Shown one piece after another: positions 1-8,928 of a stretch of DNA of 53,495 nucleotides. The notes under the pieces were generated by a model. It saw only the letters and a program-made list of their open reading frames with translations. It did no database searches and was not told the DNA's origin. Within the stretch, counting starts at the first letter, position 1, and every line of letters begins with the position of its first letter. The stretch is from assembly GCA_902543855.1 (NCBI GenBank), contig CACBZW010000002.1, forward strand, positions 1 to 53,495, in the 5' to 3' direction. The DNA is from an uncultured Alphaproteobacteria bacterium (lineage in GTDB: Bacteria; Pseudomonadota; Alphaproteobacteria; HIMB59). The translations under genes and the position numbers were made by a program.

Positions 1-1164
1 TTTATAAAAATTTTTAATTTCTCGATAATTTTCACCAAAACTATCGAGAGAAGAATTTACAAGAATGCCCATTTTACTTATTTTTTTCCAAGAACTAACG
101 CCGGAAGTTATAAGATTTGATACACTTTTCAAAGATTTAAACTCTTTAAATTCTGATCTTGTGGCCAAAACATTTTTATTTTTTACTGTTTTATTAAATT
201 CATGCAAATTTCTCTGAAACATTTGATATTTTGATAAGCTTGAAGGAAATATATTTTTAACCTTTTTAATTTTTTTATTATTTAGATATTTTTTTTCTTT
301 AAAATATTTTTTTGTTTGATTATCTTTCCCTTGTGCAAATAAGATTTTTTCATTAAGAATATTTTCAATAGTTACACCTACATCTAAATTGCAACCACCT
401 CCCCATTTGTATAAATATTTTCTCTCTCTTTGACAATCATCTAACGAAGGTAAATGATTAATTTTTTTCAATATTTTTTCTGTTTTTTGATCACCTCTCC
501 TATATTCCAAAGCAATACACCCTTGTGCTGCAGCACTAGGAAATTCAGAAATTGGTAAAATTATTTTTTCAAACTTTTTAAATTTCAATTTAAAATTTCT
601 ATAATCTTTTTTATTAATTTTTTCTCCATATTTAAAAATTCTATCTATAGCAGCTTTTGCCATAAACACCCCGTCCTCTTTTGAGGAATTTAATATTTTT
701 TCCAGCCTAGATGGTACGTTTCCCCTAATGTCGAATGGCTTCAATTCTTCAAAGGGTAAAAACTCTCTTAATTTTTTTAAATAATATTTTCTCCTAGGAG
801 AGGATGTCCCTATAACTAATTTCTTTTTATTTAATGAAGTCTTTTTAATAAGAATAACATCTCTTGGATCATCTCTTTTGAGACAAATAAAAGAGGTCTT
901 ATTAAGATTTTTAACAGGGAGATCTTTGAATGAATGAACTACCACATCTACATCTTTTAAGATTAATTTTTTTGAGAGTGAATTTGTAAATATTCCAAAT
1001 CCATGTTTTTCCCAAGCTTTAGCTGACATGTCCGTGTCACCAACGCTTGATGAGTAATGCGTATCAATTATATTTTTTTGTATTTTATTAATTTCTATTT
1101 CCGCAATGTGTGTCTGAATTTTAGCGAGAAAACTTTTTCTTGATAATAAAACAATCTTTTTCAT
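1..1164 (-). CDS. hemC: Hydroxymethylbilane synthase (porphobilinogen deaminase), partial at window edge, with C-terminal extension
   Basis: Open reverse-strand frame from ATG at 1164 to position 1 without a stop (not in the ORF track because truncated). Translation MKKIVLLSRKSFLAKIQTHIAEIE...VVVHSFKDLP...RDDPRDVIL...IGTSSPRRK...DIRGNVPSRL...AAAQGCIALEYR...GGGCNLDVGV matches HemC motifs, including the cofactor Cys. Confidence 0.88.
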   Translation of the reverse strand, partial: MKKIVLLSRKSFLAKIQTHIAEIEINKIQKNIIDTHYSSSVGDTDMSAKAWEKHGFGIFTNSLSKKLILKDVDVVVHSFKDLPVKNLNKTSFICLKRDDPRDVILIKKTSLNKKKLVIGTSSPRRKYYLKKLREFLPFEELKPFDIRGNVPSRLEKILNSSKEDGVFMAKAAIDRIFKYGEKINKKDYRNFKLKFKKFEKIILPISEFPSAAAQGCIALEYRRGDQKTEKILKKINHLPSLDDCQRERKYLYKWGGGCNLDVGVTIENILNEKILFAQGKDNQTKKYFKEKKYLNNKKIKKVKNIFPSSLSKYQMFQRNLHEFNKTVKNKNVLATRSEFKEFKSLKSVSNLITSGVSSWKKISKMGILVNSSLDSFGENYREIKNFYK

Positions 1165-1281
1165 AACCATTGATGACATTAAGAAATAACAAATAATCAA
1201 CGCTAATACAATTTAAGCGAGACTTATTGGTCAATATGTACTTATTTTAAAATATGTTATATCTAAATAACGTTTGAAATT

Positions 1282-1959
1282 ATGACACAAAAAGCAGTTT
1301 TAATTGTCGGAGCAGGATCAGGTTTAAGTGCTTCTTTGGCTAGAGCATTTAATTCGAAGGGGATGAAAATTGTACTTGCTGCCAGAAACATAGACAAACT
1401 TGATAATTTAAAAAAAGAGATCGACGCTTTAGTTTTTAAGTGTGACTCAACGGAAAATAAAAGTGTTCAAAATTTATTTTTGCAGACTGATTCAATTATA
1501 GGCACTCCAGAAATTGTTATCTATAATCCATCTCTTAGAATTGTAAAACCTTTTATTGAATACGATCCTTATGAAATGCTTCAATCAATAAAAGTAAATA
1601 GTTATGGGGCTTTTCTAGTAGCGCATGAATCAGTAAAAAGAATGTTAAAAATAGGAAAAGGTAATATTTTTTTCACAGGATCATCTGCAAGTGTAAAGGG
1701 TTTTGCCAAATCTGCGTCCTTTGCTATGGGAAAGTTTGGTTTGAGAGGCTTAGCACAATCTTTGGCAAGAGAGCTGCACCCACAAAATATTCATATAGGT
1801 CATTTCGTTATAGATGGAGGAATTGGAAAAGAACCAGTTGGAAATTATCAAATGATACACCCTGATGAAATTGCAAAACAATACCTAAATTTTTATTTAC
1901 AGGATAAAAAAGCTTGGTCTTGGGAAATTGAAATTAGAACAAACACTGAAAAATTTTAG
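1282..1959 (+). CDS. SDR-family oxidoreductase (YxxxK position reads FxxxK)
   Basis: N-terminal VGAGSGLSASLARAF nucleotide-binding motif, NPS near the NAG position, GSSAS; SASFAMGKFGLRGLAQSLAREL. Confidence 0.85.
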   Translation: MTQKAVLIVGAGSGLSASLARAFNSKGMKIVLAARNIDKLDNLKKEIDALVFKCDSTENKSVQNLFLQTDSIIGTPEIVIYNPSLRIVKPFIEYDPYEMLQSIKVNSYGAFLVAHESVKRMLKIGKGNIFFTGSSASVKGFAKSASFAMGKFGLRGLAQSLARELHPQNIHIGHFVIDGGIGKEPVGNYQMIHPDEIAKQYLNFYLQDKKAWSWEIEIRTNTEKF

Positions 1960-1968
1960 AAGAACACC

Positions 1969-2988
1969 TTGGAAATCGGTATAGACAGTTTTGCAGATAA
2001 AAGAGAAGGCTCAGATAGTGTTAAAGCCATTAATAATGTTATTGATAGGATTATTTTTGCAGATAAGGTTGGATTAAATTCATTTGGGATAGGAGAGCAT
2101 CATAGAAAAGAATTTTTAGACTCAGCACCATTTATGATATTATCTGCTGCTGCAGCTCAAACAAAAAATATTAAGCTAATAAGTGCTGTAACTGTTTTAA
2201 GTGCAGCAGATCCTGTTCGTGTATTTCAAAACTTGTCTACTCTTGATCTGATATCTGGAGGTAGGGCAGAAATGGTTGCTGGAAGAGGATCATTTTCTGA
2301 AGCCTTTCCATTGTTTGGTTTGGATTTCAAAGATTATGATGAGTTGTTTATTGAAAAGCTCGGTTTACTTTTAAAAATTAGAGAAAATGAATTTGTTAGT
2401 TGGTCTGGTAAATTTAGACCTTCGATAAATAATTTACCTATTTATCCAAGACCCATTCAAAACCCTGTCCCAATTTGGTTAGGTGTTGGTGGCACACCTC
2501 AATCTTTTGCTAGAGCAGGCTCAATGGGCTTACCTTTAATGATTGCCATAATAGGAGGTAATACTCATCGCTTTAAGCCCTTGGTAGATATTTATAGACA
2601 GGCAGGTAAAGAAGCAGGACATCCCCCAGAAAAACTCTCAGTAGGACTTCATTCATTAGGATATGTCGCAAATAGTATGGATGAAGCAATAGATTTGTAT
2701 TATGAGGGTTATAATAAAATGTTTACAAAAATTGGAAAAGAAAGAGGTTGGGGTCCTGTGACGAGAGACCAATTTGACAATCAAATTGGTCCATTAGGCG
2801 CTATAGTTTTAGGAGATCCAGATCAGGTTGCTGAAAAGATTATGAGACATAGTCAAGCCCTTGGAGGTATTGATAGATTCCAATTTCAAATGGATATTGC
2901 TGATATTACCCATGAAAATTTAATCAAATCTATTGAACTGATTGGCAAAGAAGTAATTCCTAGGATAAATAGGACAAAAAGCCCCTAA
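1969..2988 (+). CDS. LLM-class (luciferase-like) flavin-dependent oxidoreductase
   Basis: TTG start; GIGEHHRKEFLDSAPFMILSAAAAQTKNIKLISAVTVLSAADPVRVFQNLSTLDLISGGRAEMVAGRGSF typical of bacterial luciferase-like monooxygenases. Confidence 0.85.
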   Translation: MEIGIDSFADKREGSDSVKAINNVIDRIIFADKVGLNSFGIGEHHRKEFLDSAPFMILSAAAAQTKNIKLISAVTVLSAADPVRVFQNLSTLDLISGGRAEMVAGRGSFSEAFPLFGLDFKDYDELFIEKLGLLLKIRENEFVSWSGKFRPSINNLPIYPRPIQNPVPIWLGVGGTPQSFARAGSMGLPLMIAIIGGNTHRFKPLVDIYRQAGKEAGHPPEKLSVGLHSLGYVANSMDEAIDLYYEGYNKMFTKIGKERGWGPVTRDQFDNQIGPLGAIVLGDPDQVAEKIMRHSQALGGIDRFQFQMDIADITHENLIKSIELIGKEVIPRINRTKSP

Positions 2989-2999
2989 TTAGAGGCTTT
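2978..2999 (+). terminator. Possible stem-loop at the end of the LLM gene
   Basis: aaagcccct-aatt-agaggcttt imperfect inverted repeat (one mismatch) overlapping the stop codon; no strong T-tract directly after. Confidence 0.35.
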
Positions 3000-3051
3000 A
3001 TGCGTCTTTATTGCAGTATCTTTTAAATTAGTAAAAAATAAATTAATATTT

Positions 3052-4320
3052 GTGAAAAATCATAATTGGAAATCTAATTATTTAAGCACCCTTCAATCTG
3101 AAATTGATAAAATAAAGGATGAAGGCCACTACAGAGTATTTAACAACATAGAAAGAAAAGCCGGACAGTATCCCAAAGCTACAAGACATAGTAATGGTCA
3201 AACCGAAGAGATTGATGTCTGGTGTTCAAATGATTACTTAGGCATGAGCCAGAACAAAGAAGTTATTTCCGCAATGCAATCTGCTGCTGAAAAGTTAGGA
3301 GCGGGAAGCGGAGGAACAAGGAACATATCAGGTACTACTAATTTCCATATTCAACTCGAAAAAGAAATCGCACTCTTACATAAAAAAGAAAGAGCTCTAG
3401 CATTTAATTCTGGATATAGTGCTAATGAGTCTGCACTAAAGTCTATTATATCTGCTTTTGATAATTGTTTAGTTTTAAGTGATGAACTAAATCACGCATC
3501 ACTTATAGAAGGAATTCGTACAAGTAAAAAAGAAAAAGCTATTTATCGTCATAATGATGTAAAACACCTAAAGGACATTCTAAAGGGAGTAGATTTTTCT
3601 CGACCAAAAATCATCGTCTTGGAGTCTGTCTATTCAATGGAAGCTGATTTTGCACCACTAGAAGACATTATTCAGGTTGCTCAGGATAATGGAGCATTAA
3701 TATACTTAGATGAAGTTCATGCTGTAGGTTTATACGGTCCCAATGCAGCAGGTGTAGCAGATCAAAAAGGATTATCTGAGCATATTGATATTATCAATGG
3801 AACATTGGCAAAAGCATTTGGTCTAGCTGGAGGCTACATAGCCTCGACTGAGACAATGATTGATTTTGTTAGAAGTTTTTCAAAAGGATTTATTTTCACA
3901 ACATCCATGTGCCCAGCAGTAGCTGCTGGAAGTCTAGAGAGCATTAGACAAGTAAAGAAAAACGATGAAATTCGATCTTCATTCTTTGAGAATGTTGATT
4001 TTGTTAAAAAAGAACTACGAACCGCAGGTATTCCTTTTTTAGACTCAGGTTCACATATAATCCCAGTATTAATTGGAGATAGCAAATTATGTAAAGAGAT
4101 TAGTGATTTTCTTTTAAATGAGCACCAGGTTTATGTTCAGCCTATTAATTATCCAACAGTCCCAAAAGGAACTGAGAGAATAAGAATAACTCCCACTCCA
4201 TGTCATGACCCAGAGTCTACTGAAAAATTTGTAGAAGCTTTGAAAGATGCTTGGTTTAAATTTATGCCTCAGTTAGTTAAATTTGAAAATCAATTTACTA
4301 ATAAAATCAAAGTAATTTAA
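3052..4320 (+). CDS. hemA: 5-aminolevulinate synthase (C4 pathway)
   Basis: GTG start; VWCSNDYLGMSQN, GAGSGGTRNISGT, LDEVHAVGLYG, NGTLAKAFGLAGGYIA (PLP Lys), ERIRITPTP. Confidence 0.95.
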   Translation: MKNHNWKSNYLSTLQSEIDKIKDEGHYRVFNNIERKAGQYPKATRHSNGQTEEIDVWCSNDYLGMSQNKEVISAMQSAAEKLGAGSGGTRNISGTTNFHIQLEKEIALLHKKERALAFNSGYSANESALKSIISAFDNCLVLSDELNHASLIEGIRTSKKEKAIYRHNDVKHLKDILKGVDFSRPKIIVLESVYSMEADFAPLEDIIQVAQDNGALIYLDEVHAVGLYGPNAAGVADQKGLSEHIDIINGTLAKAFGLAGGYIASTETMIDFVRSFSKGFIFTTSMCPAVAAGSLESIRQVKKNDEIRSSFFENVDFVKKELRTAGIPFLDSGSHIIPVLIGDSKLCKEISDFLLNEHQVYVQPINYPTVPKGTERIRITPTPCHDPESTEKFVEALKDAWFKFMPQLVKFENQFTNKIKVI

Positions 4321-4364
4321 ACGCCTTATTTGATCAATCTATACATTTGTTATAAAACATACTA

Positions 4365-5228
4365 ATGAGAGTCATTGCGTTTTATAGTTTCTTTAACGTA
4401 TCCAATCCCAGATTATTAAAAGAGAGGTTAAATTTACACTTTCTTTTAAAACAAATAAAAGGTTCGATTATTGTCAGTGAGGAAGGTTTAAATGGTACAA
4501 TAGCAGTCTCTTCAAAATTAGAAAAAAAAATTATCGACTATTTAATGTCTTTAGGAGTCACTAAAGAAAATATAAAAATATCAGACTTTAATGGCCAAAG
4601 AATTTTTAACGAGTTTAAAATTAAACTTAAAAAGGAAATAGTTACATCTGATTTTGGATTAAAAATTTCAGACATTAAAAAATCTAAATTTATTGAACCA
4701 AGTGATTGGGATAAATTTGCTAATGATAAAAATGTAGAAATTCTTGATACAAGAAATGATTATGAATTTAAAATTGGTCATTATAAAAATGCTATCAACC
4801 CTAAAATTGAAACATTTAAAGATTTCAAAAATTATATAAAGAATAACAAAGAAAAATTTCAGAATAAAAAAGTTGGTATTTATTGTACAGGGGGTATTAG
4901 ATGTGAAAAAGCAGGACCTTTAATGGAAAAATATGGTATTGAGACATATCAACTTAAAGGAGGAATATTAAAATATTTTGAAACCACATCTGCTGACTCA
5001 TGGAAGGGTGAGTGCTTTGTTTTTGACTACAGAGTATCTTTGAACAAGCAACTTTCTCAAGGTACGAGTAAGCTTTGTTACGGGTGTAACATGCCTTTAA
5101 CTCCAAGAGAGAGAAAATCTCCTAAATATGAAGAGGGATATTCATGTTCCATCTGTTTTGATAATATGACAGAAAAAAAGAGACGTTCTCTCAAAGATAA
5201 GCGAGAACATTGGAAAAAAGTTCTTTAA
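4365..5228 (+). CDS. trhO: Rhodanese-domain tRNA uridine(34) hydroxylase (TrhO/YceA family)
   Basis: EEGLNGTIA, DTRNDYEFKIGHYKNAI, YCTGGIRCEKA active site, C-terminal Cys-rich CYGC...CSIC segment. Confidence 0.88.
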   Translation: MRVIAFYSFFNVSNPRLLKERLNLHFLLKQIKGSIIVSEEGLNGTIAVSSKLEKKIIDYLMSLGVTKENIKISDFNGQRIFNEFKIKLKKEIVTSDFGLKISDIKKSKFIEPSDWDKFANDKNVEILDTRNDYEFKIGHYKNAINPKIETFKDFKNYIKNNKEKFQNKKVGIYCTGGIRCEKAGPLMEKYGIETYQLKGGILKYFETTSADSWKGECFVFDYRVSLNKQLSQGTSKLCYGCNMPLTPRERKSPKYEEGYSCSICFDNMTEKKRRSLKDKREHWKKVL

Positions 5229-5280
5229 TTTCATTAAATATCAATGTTGACCAAATTCAAAATTAGTTTAGTTTACGCCA

Positions 5281-5475
5281 ATGGCTAAAAAGTCTACATA
5301 CCAACTTAAACAGCTAATACCTGAAGAAAAACCTGAAACCGGCACAAAATATATTGTACGTAAACCCACTAAAGGATTGAAAGTTTCTGACAAACTTCGC
5401 CAGAGAAAGTATGACCCTGTTTTGAAACAGCATGTTTGGTTTGTAGAAAAGAAAATGCCTCCTCATAGTAAATAA
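5281..5475 (+). CDS. rpmG: 50S ribosomal protein bL33
   Basis: 64 aa basic protein; ...KYIVRKPTKGLKVSDKLRQRKYDPVLKQHVWFVEKKMP resembles the bL33 signature (RKYDPV-KHV-F-E-K). Confidence 0.72.
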   Translation: MAKKSTYQLKQLIPEEKPETGTKYIVRKPTKGLKVSDKLRQRKYDPVLKQHVWFVEKKMPPHSK

Positions 5476-5490
5476 TTTTGTTATTATTTT

Positions 5491-6900
5491 ATCATCGAAA
5501 ATAGAACTTTATATTGGCTGAGAAGAGACTTTAGGATTAATGATAATCCCTGTCTGGAATTTATATCAAAACAAAAATCCCCAGCATTACTTGTTTATAT
5601 TTATGATGACATTGAAAAGAAAGCCACTGGAGATGCTGGTCAATGGTGGTTAAATAAAACTCTTCATTTGCATTCCAAGAATTTAGAACAAAAATTTAAT
5701 GTAAAGCTTATTATCACTGATGGTGAAGCGAAAAAAAATCTCTCACACCTAATTGAAAAATACAAAATTTCATCATTAATTTGGAATAGGCTCTACTCAG
5801 ACCAATCTATTAAAAGAGACACTGAGATAAAGAGTTTTTTTAAAAATAAAAATATTCATGTTGAAACTTTTAATTCACACTTACTTAATGAGCCCTGGGA
5901 AATACAAAATAACTCTGGTCAGTTCTTTAAAGTTTTTACTCCTTATTGGAAAACTGCTTTTAAAGTTTATTTGAACAAGAAATTTTCTTACCAAAAAAAT
6001 TCATTAATCAAATCATTTAAACACAATGAAAAAACTAAAATCGATTTTTTATCAAATAGAAGTTGGTATGAGAAGTTTAATAATTATTGGAGTCCAGGAG
6101 AGGATGCAGCTTTGAAAAAAATTGAGACTTACATTTCTTCTCATATAGATAAATATGATGTAAATAGAAATAGGCCTGATTTTGATCAAACATCAAGAAT
6201 ATCTCCTCACTTAAGATTTGGAGAGATATCCCCGCGGGTAATAGTTGAAAAAATCCAAAATTCAAAAAAATCTAATAATGCTGTAAATACTTATTTATCA
6301 GAAATTGGCTGGCGAGAATTTTCTTATTCATTGTTGTATTATTCTGAAGATTTATCAACTAAACCGATTAACCCAAAATTTAAAAAATTCCCATGGAGAA
6401 GTAGTAAAAAAGATTTTGCTTTATGGACTGAGGGTAAAACAGGCATACCTCTTGTAGACGCTGCAATGAGTCAAATTTATGAAGAGGGATGGATGCATAA
6501 TAGGCTTAGAATGGTTGTTGGAAGTTTTCTTGTAAAAAATTTATTATTAAACTGGACATTAGGTGAGCAGTATTTTCAAAAAAGTTTACTAGATTATGAT
6601 GAAGCTAGTAATGCAGCTGGATGGCAGTGGATAGCAGGCTGTGGCGCAGATGCTTCCCCATATTTTCGTGTATTTAATCCTGTGCTTCAGTCAGAGAAGT
6701 TCGATCCACAGGCTCAATTTATCTTGAAGTATATTCCACAATTAAAAATATTTAATTCATCAAAAACAGTATTTGAGCCATATTTAGATAAAAAATTATT
6801 AGATAGTTTAGTCAAAGAAAAAAAATATTTTAATCCAATCGTTGATTTGAAAGAGTCCCGCAACAGAGCACTTGATGCTTATCAACAAACGAAATCATAA
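5491..6900 (+). CDS. phrB: Deoxyribodipyrimidine photolyase (class I-like); start codon uncertain, conserved N-terminus precedes the listed ORF start
   Basis: Frame read upstream of 5668 gives IIENRTLYWLRRDFRINDNPCLEFISKQKSPALLVYIYDD (photolyase N-terminus). Downstream GWREFSYSLLYY, TGIPLVDAAMSQIYEEGWMHNRLRMVVGSFLVKNLLLNW, YDEASNAAGWQWIAGCGADASPYFRVFNPVLQSEKFDP. Confidence 0.92.
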   Translation: MIENRTLYWLRRDFRINDNPCLEFISKQKSPALLVYIYDDIEKKATGDAGQWWLNKTLHLHSKNLEQKFNVKLIITDGEAKKNLSHLIEKYKISSLIWNRLYSDQSIKRDTEIKSFFKNKNIHVETFNSHLLNEPWEIQNNSGQFFKVFTPYWKTAFKVYLNKKFSYQKNSLIKSFKHNEKTKIDFLSNRSWYEKFNNYWSPGEDAALKKIETYISSHIDKYDVNRNRPDFDQTSRISPHLRFGEISPRVIVEKIQNSKKSNNAVNTYLSEIGWREFSYSLLYYSEDLSTKPINPKFKKFPWRSSKKDFALWTEGKTGIPLVDAAMSQIYEEGWMHNRLRMVVGSFLVKNLLLNWTLGEQYFQKSLLDYDEASNAAGWQWIAGCGADASPYFRVFNPVLQSEKFDPQAQFILKYIPQLKIFNSSKTVFEPYLDKKLLDSLVKEKKYFNPIVDLKESRNRALDAYQQTKS

Positions 6901-8167
6901 TTTGAAAAAAAGTATAGCTATAATTGGATCTGGTATAGCGGGATTATCTACAGCATATTTTTCACAAGAATATTTTGATGTAACACTATTTGAGAAAAAT
7001 GATTATTTAGGTGGGCATGCAAATACAAGAGAAGTCAAAGATAGTAATGGAAATACTATACCAATAGATACAGGTTTTATTGTCTACAATGAACTGACAT
7101 ACCCAAATTTAACAAAATTTTTTGATCTTCTCAAAGTCGAAACTGTTAATAGCAATATGTCCTTTAGTTTTCTTAATGAGGAAAACAAATTCGAGTACGG
7201 GGGAGGAAGTTTAAGTGCATTATTTGCAGATCGTAAAAATTTTTTTAATTTAAAATTCTACAAAATGTTAAAAGACATCATTATTTTTTATAAAGTTTAT
7301 CAAAAAAAAAATATTACATCAGATATTTCAATTAGAGATTTTCTTAAAACAAAAAATTACTCTGATGAATTTATTAATTTCCATCTTGTTCCTTTAATTT
7401 CAAGTATTTGGTCAACTCCCGATCAAGACTCTCTTAATCAGCCATTAAAAAGTATTATTAATTTTTTTCAAAATCACAAATTGTTTAATTTCACGAATAG
7501 ACCACAATGGAAAACAATAAGAAATGGTTCTAAACAATATATCAATTTATTAATTAAATCTGCAAAATTTAAAATCAAAAAGTCATGTAGAATTCAAAAA
7601 ATTTCAAGAAATGACAAGATTGAAATTTTCTTTGAAGGAAAAAAATCTGTTTTTGACATTATAATATTTGCATGTCCTCCCAACCATTTTTTTCCTCTTT
7701 TAGATAAAATACATCAGAAAGAGCATGAGGTTTTAAATGAATTTGATTTTCAAAAAAATTTAGCACAATTGCATCAAAATAACTCTCTTATGCCAACTCA
7801 TTTAAAAGCTTGGTCAAGTTGGAATTTTCATACGAATTTAAATAATAAATGCACTTTAAGTTATTGGATGAATAAATTGCAACCACTAGAAACTAATGAC
7901 AATTTCTTTGTCTCTTTAAATCAGGATCAAAATCAGAATCACTATCAAACAATTTACGAACATCCAATATTCTCACCTAAAACTTTAAATGCCCAAAAAA
8001 ATATTTCACAAATTCAAGGCTATGAGAATTCTTATTATGTTGGTAGTTATCTTGGCTATGGTTTTCATGAAGACGGTATTCAATCTGCTATAAAAGTTTG
8101 TAAAAGGTTAAATATTGATTTGAAGGAGTTTAAAAATGCGGATACATCAAGAGTGCAATGGAATTAA
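6872..8167 (+). CDS. FAD-dependent amine oxidase-like protein
   Basis: SIAIIGSGIAGLSTAYFSQEYFDVTLFEKNDYLGGHANTREV; true start may be TTG at 6902. Adjacent to DUF1365 and CFA-like genes. Confidence 0.88.
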   Translation: MMLINKRNHNLKKSIAIIGSGIAGLSTAYFSQEYFDVTLFEKNDYLGGHANTREVKDSNGNTIPIDTGFIVYNELTYPNLTKFFDLLKVETVNSNMSFSFLNEENKFEYGGGSLSALFADRKNFFNLKFYKMLKDIIIFYKVYQKKNITSDISIRDFLKTKNYSDEFINFHLVPLISSIWSTPDQDSLNQPLKSIINFFQNHKLFNFTNRPQWKTIRNGSKQYINLLIKSAKFKIKKSCRIQKISRNDKIEIFFEGKKSVFDIIIFACPPNHFFPLLDKIHQKEHEVLNEFDFQKNLAQLHQNNSLMPTHLKAWSSWNFHTNLNNKCTLSYWMNKLQPLETNDNFFVSLNQDQNQNHYQTIYEHPIFSPKTLNAQKNISQIQGYENSYYVGSYLGYGFHEDGIQSAIKVCKRLNIDLKEFKNADTSRVQWN

Positions 8168-8910
8168 TTTCCTCTCATTGTTTTGGAATAGGTAAAATAA
8201 TTCATAAAAGAACAAGGGATACTGATAATTTTTTTCAATATAATGCACCTTACTTAAGTATAAATCTAAGTAACACAATAAATATCCATCCATTTATATC
8301 TCTAAATAGATTTAACTTTTTTTCAATTTTTTATAAACAGCACGGATTTAGAAATAAAAAAAAGAGTTTATATGATTTTGCAAAAAATGTTGCTGAAAAA
8401 CACAATATTAATTTTAATAGTATTCAATTTATATGTATCCCATCAATTGTTGGTTATTCTTTTAATCCTATTAGCTTTTATTTATATCTTGATAGTAAAA
8501 ATAAAGTTAAGTCGATCATATATGAAGTGAAAAATACATTTGGAGACCAAGTTCATTATTTAACTTTGAACAAGTTTAAAGATAAAGAGTTTAAAAAAAA
8601 TATGTATGTATCACCATTTATTGAAATGGACTGCACTTATAAGATTTCTTCAAAAAATAAAAGAAAAGACCATTTTTTTTGTAATATTAATCAATTTAAC
8701 CTTAAAAAGGAGCAAATATTTTATGCCTCTATAGATTTAAATTTAAAAGAAATAACTTTCTATAATTTTATTTTGTTTTTAATTTTAAATATTTTTGGGA
8801 GTGTAAAAACAATCACTCTTATTCACTATCAGGCAATCAAGCTTTTTTTAAAAAAAAGTAAATTCTTTAAATATTCCAATAGAATAAAAGATAATCTATA
8901 CTTAGATTAA
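8158..8910 (+). CDS. DUF1365 family protein
   Basis: HKRTRDTDNFFQYNAPYLSINL...IPSIVGYSFNPISFYLYLDSKNKVKSIIYEVKNTFGDQVHY (NPisfYy.. NTFGe pattern); overlaps the upstream FAD gene. Confidence 0.85.
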   Translation: MELISSHCFGIGKIIHKRTRDTDNFFQYNAPYLSINLSNTINIHPFISLNRFNFFSIFYKQHGFRNKKKSLYDFAKNVAEKHNINFNSIQFICIPSIVGYSFNPISFYLYLDSKNKVKSIIYEVKNTFGDQVHYLTLNKFKDKEFKKNMYVSPFIEMDCTYKISSKNKRKDHFFCNINQFNLKKEQIFYASIDLNLKEITFYNFILFLILNIFGSVKTITLIHYQAIKLFLKKSKFFKYSNRIKDNLYLD

Positions 8911-8928
8911 TTAAATTTAGGTAAAATC

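Noticed and set aside
1165-1281. Intergenic region between hemC and the SDR gene as possible tRNA/ncRNA
   Set aside because: No cloverleaf or strong hairpin recognised; probably only divergent promoters.
3834-4085. Antisense ORF inside hemA
   Set aside because: Opposite a well-supported CDS, no recognisable motif; typical shadow ORF.
6077-6265. Antisense ORF inside the photolyase gene
   Set aside because: Overlaps conserved coding sequence; no independent support.
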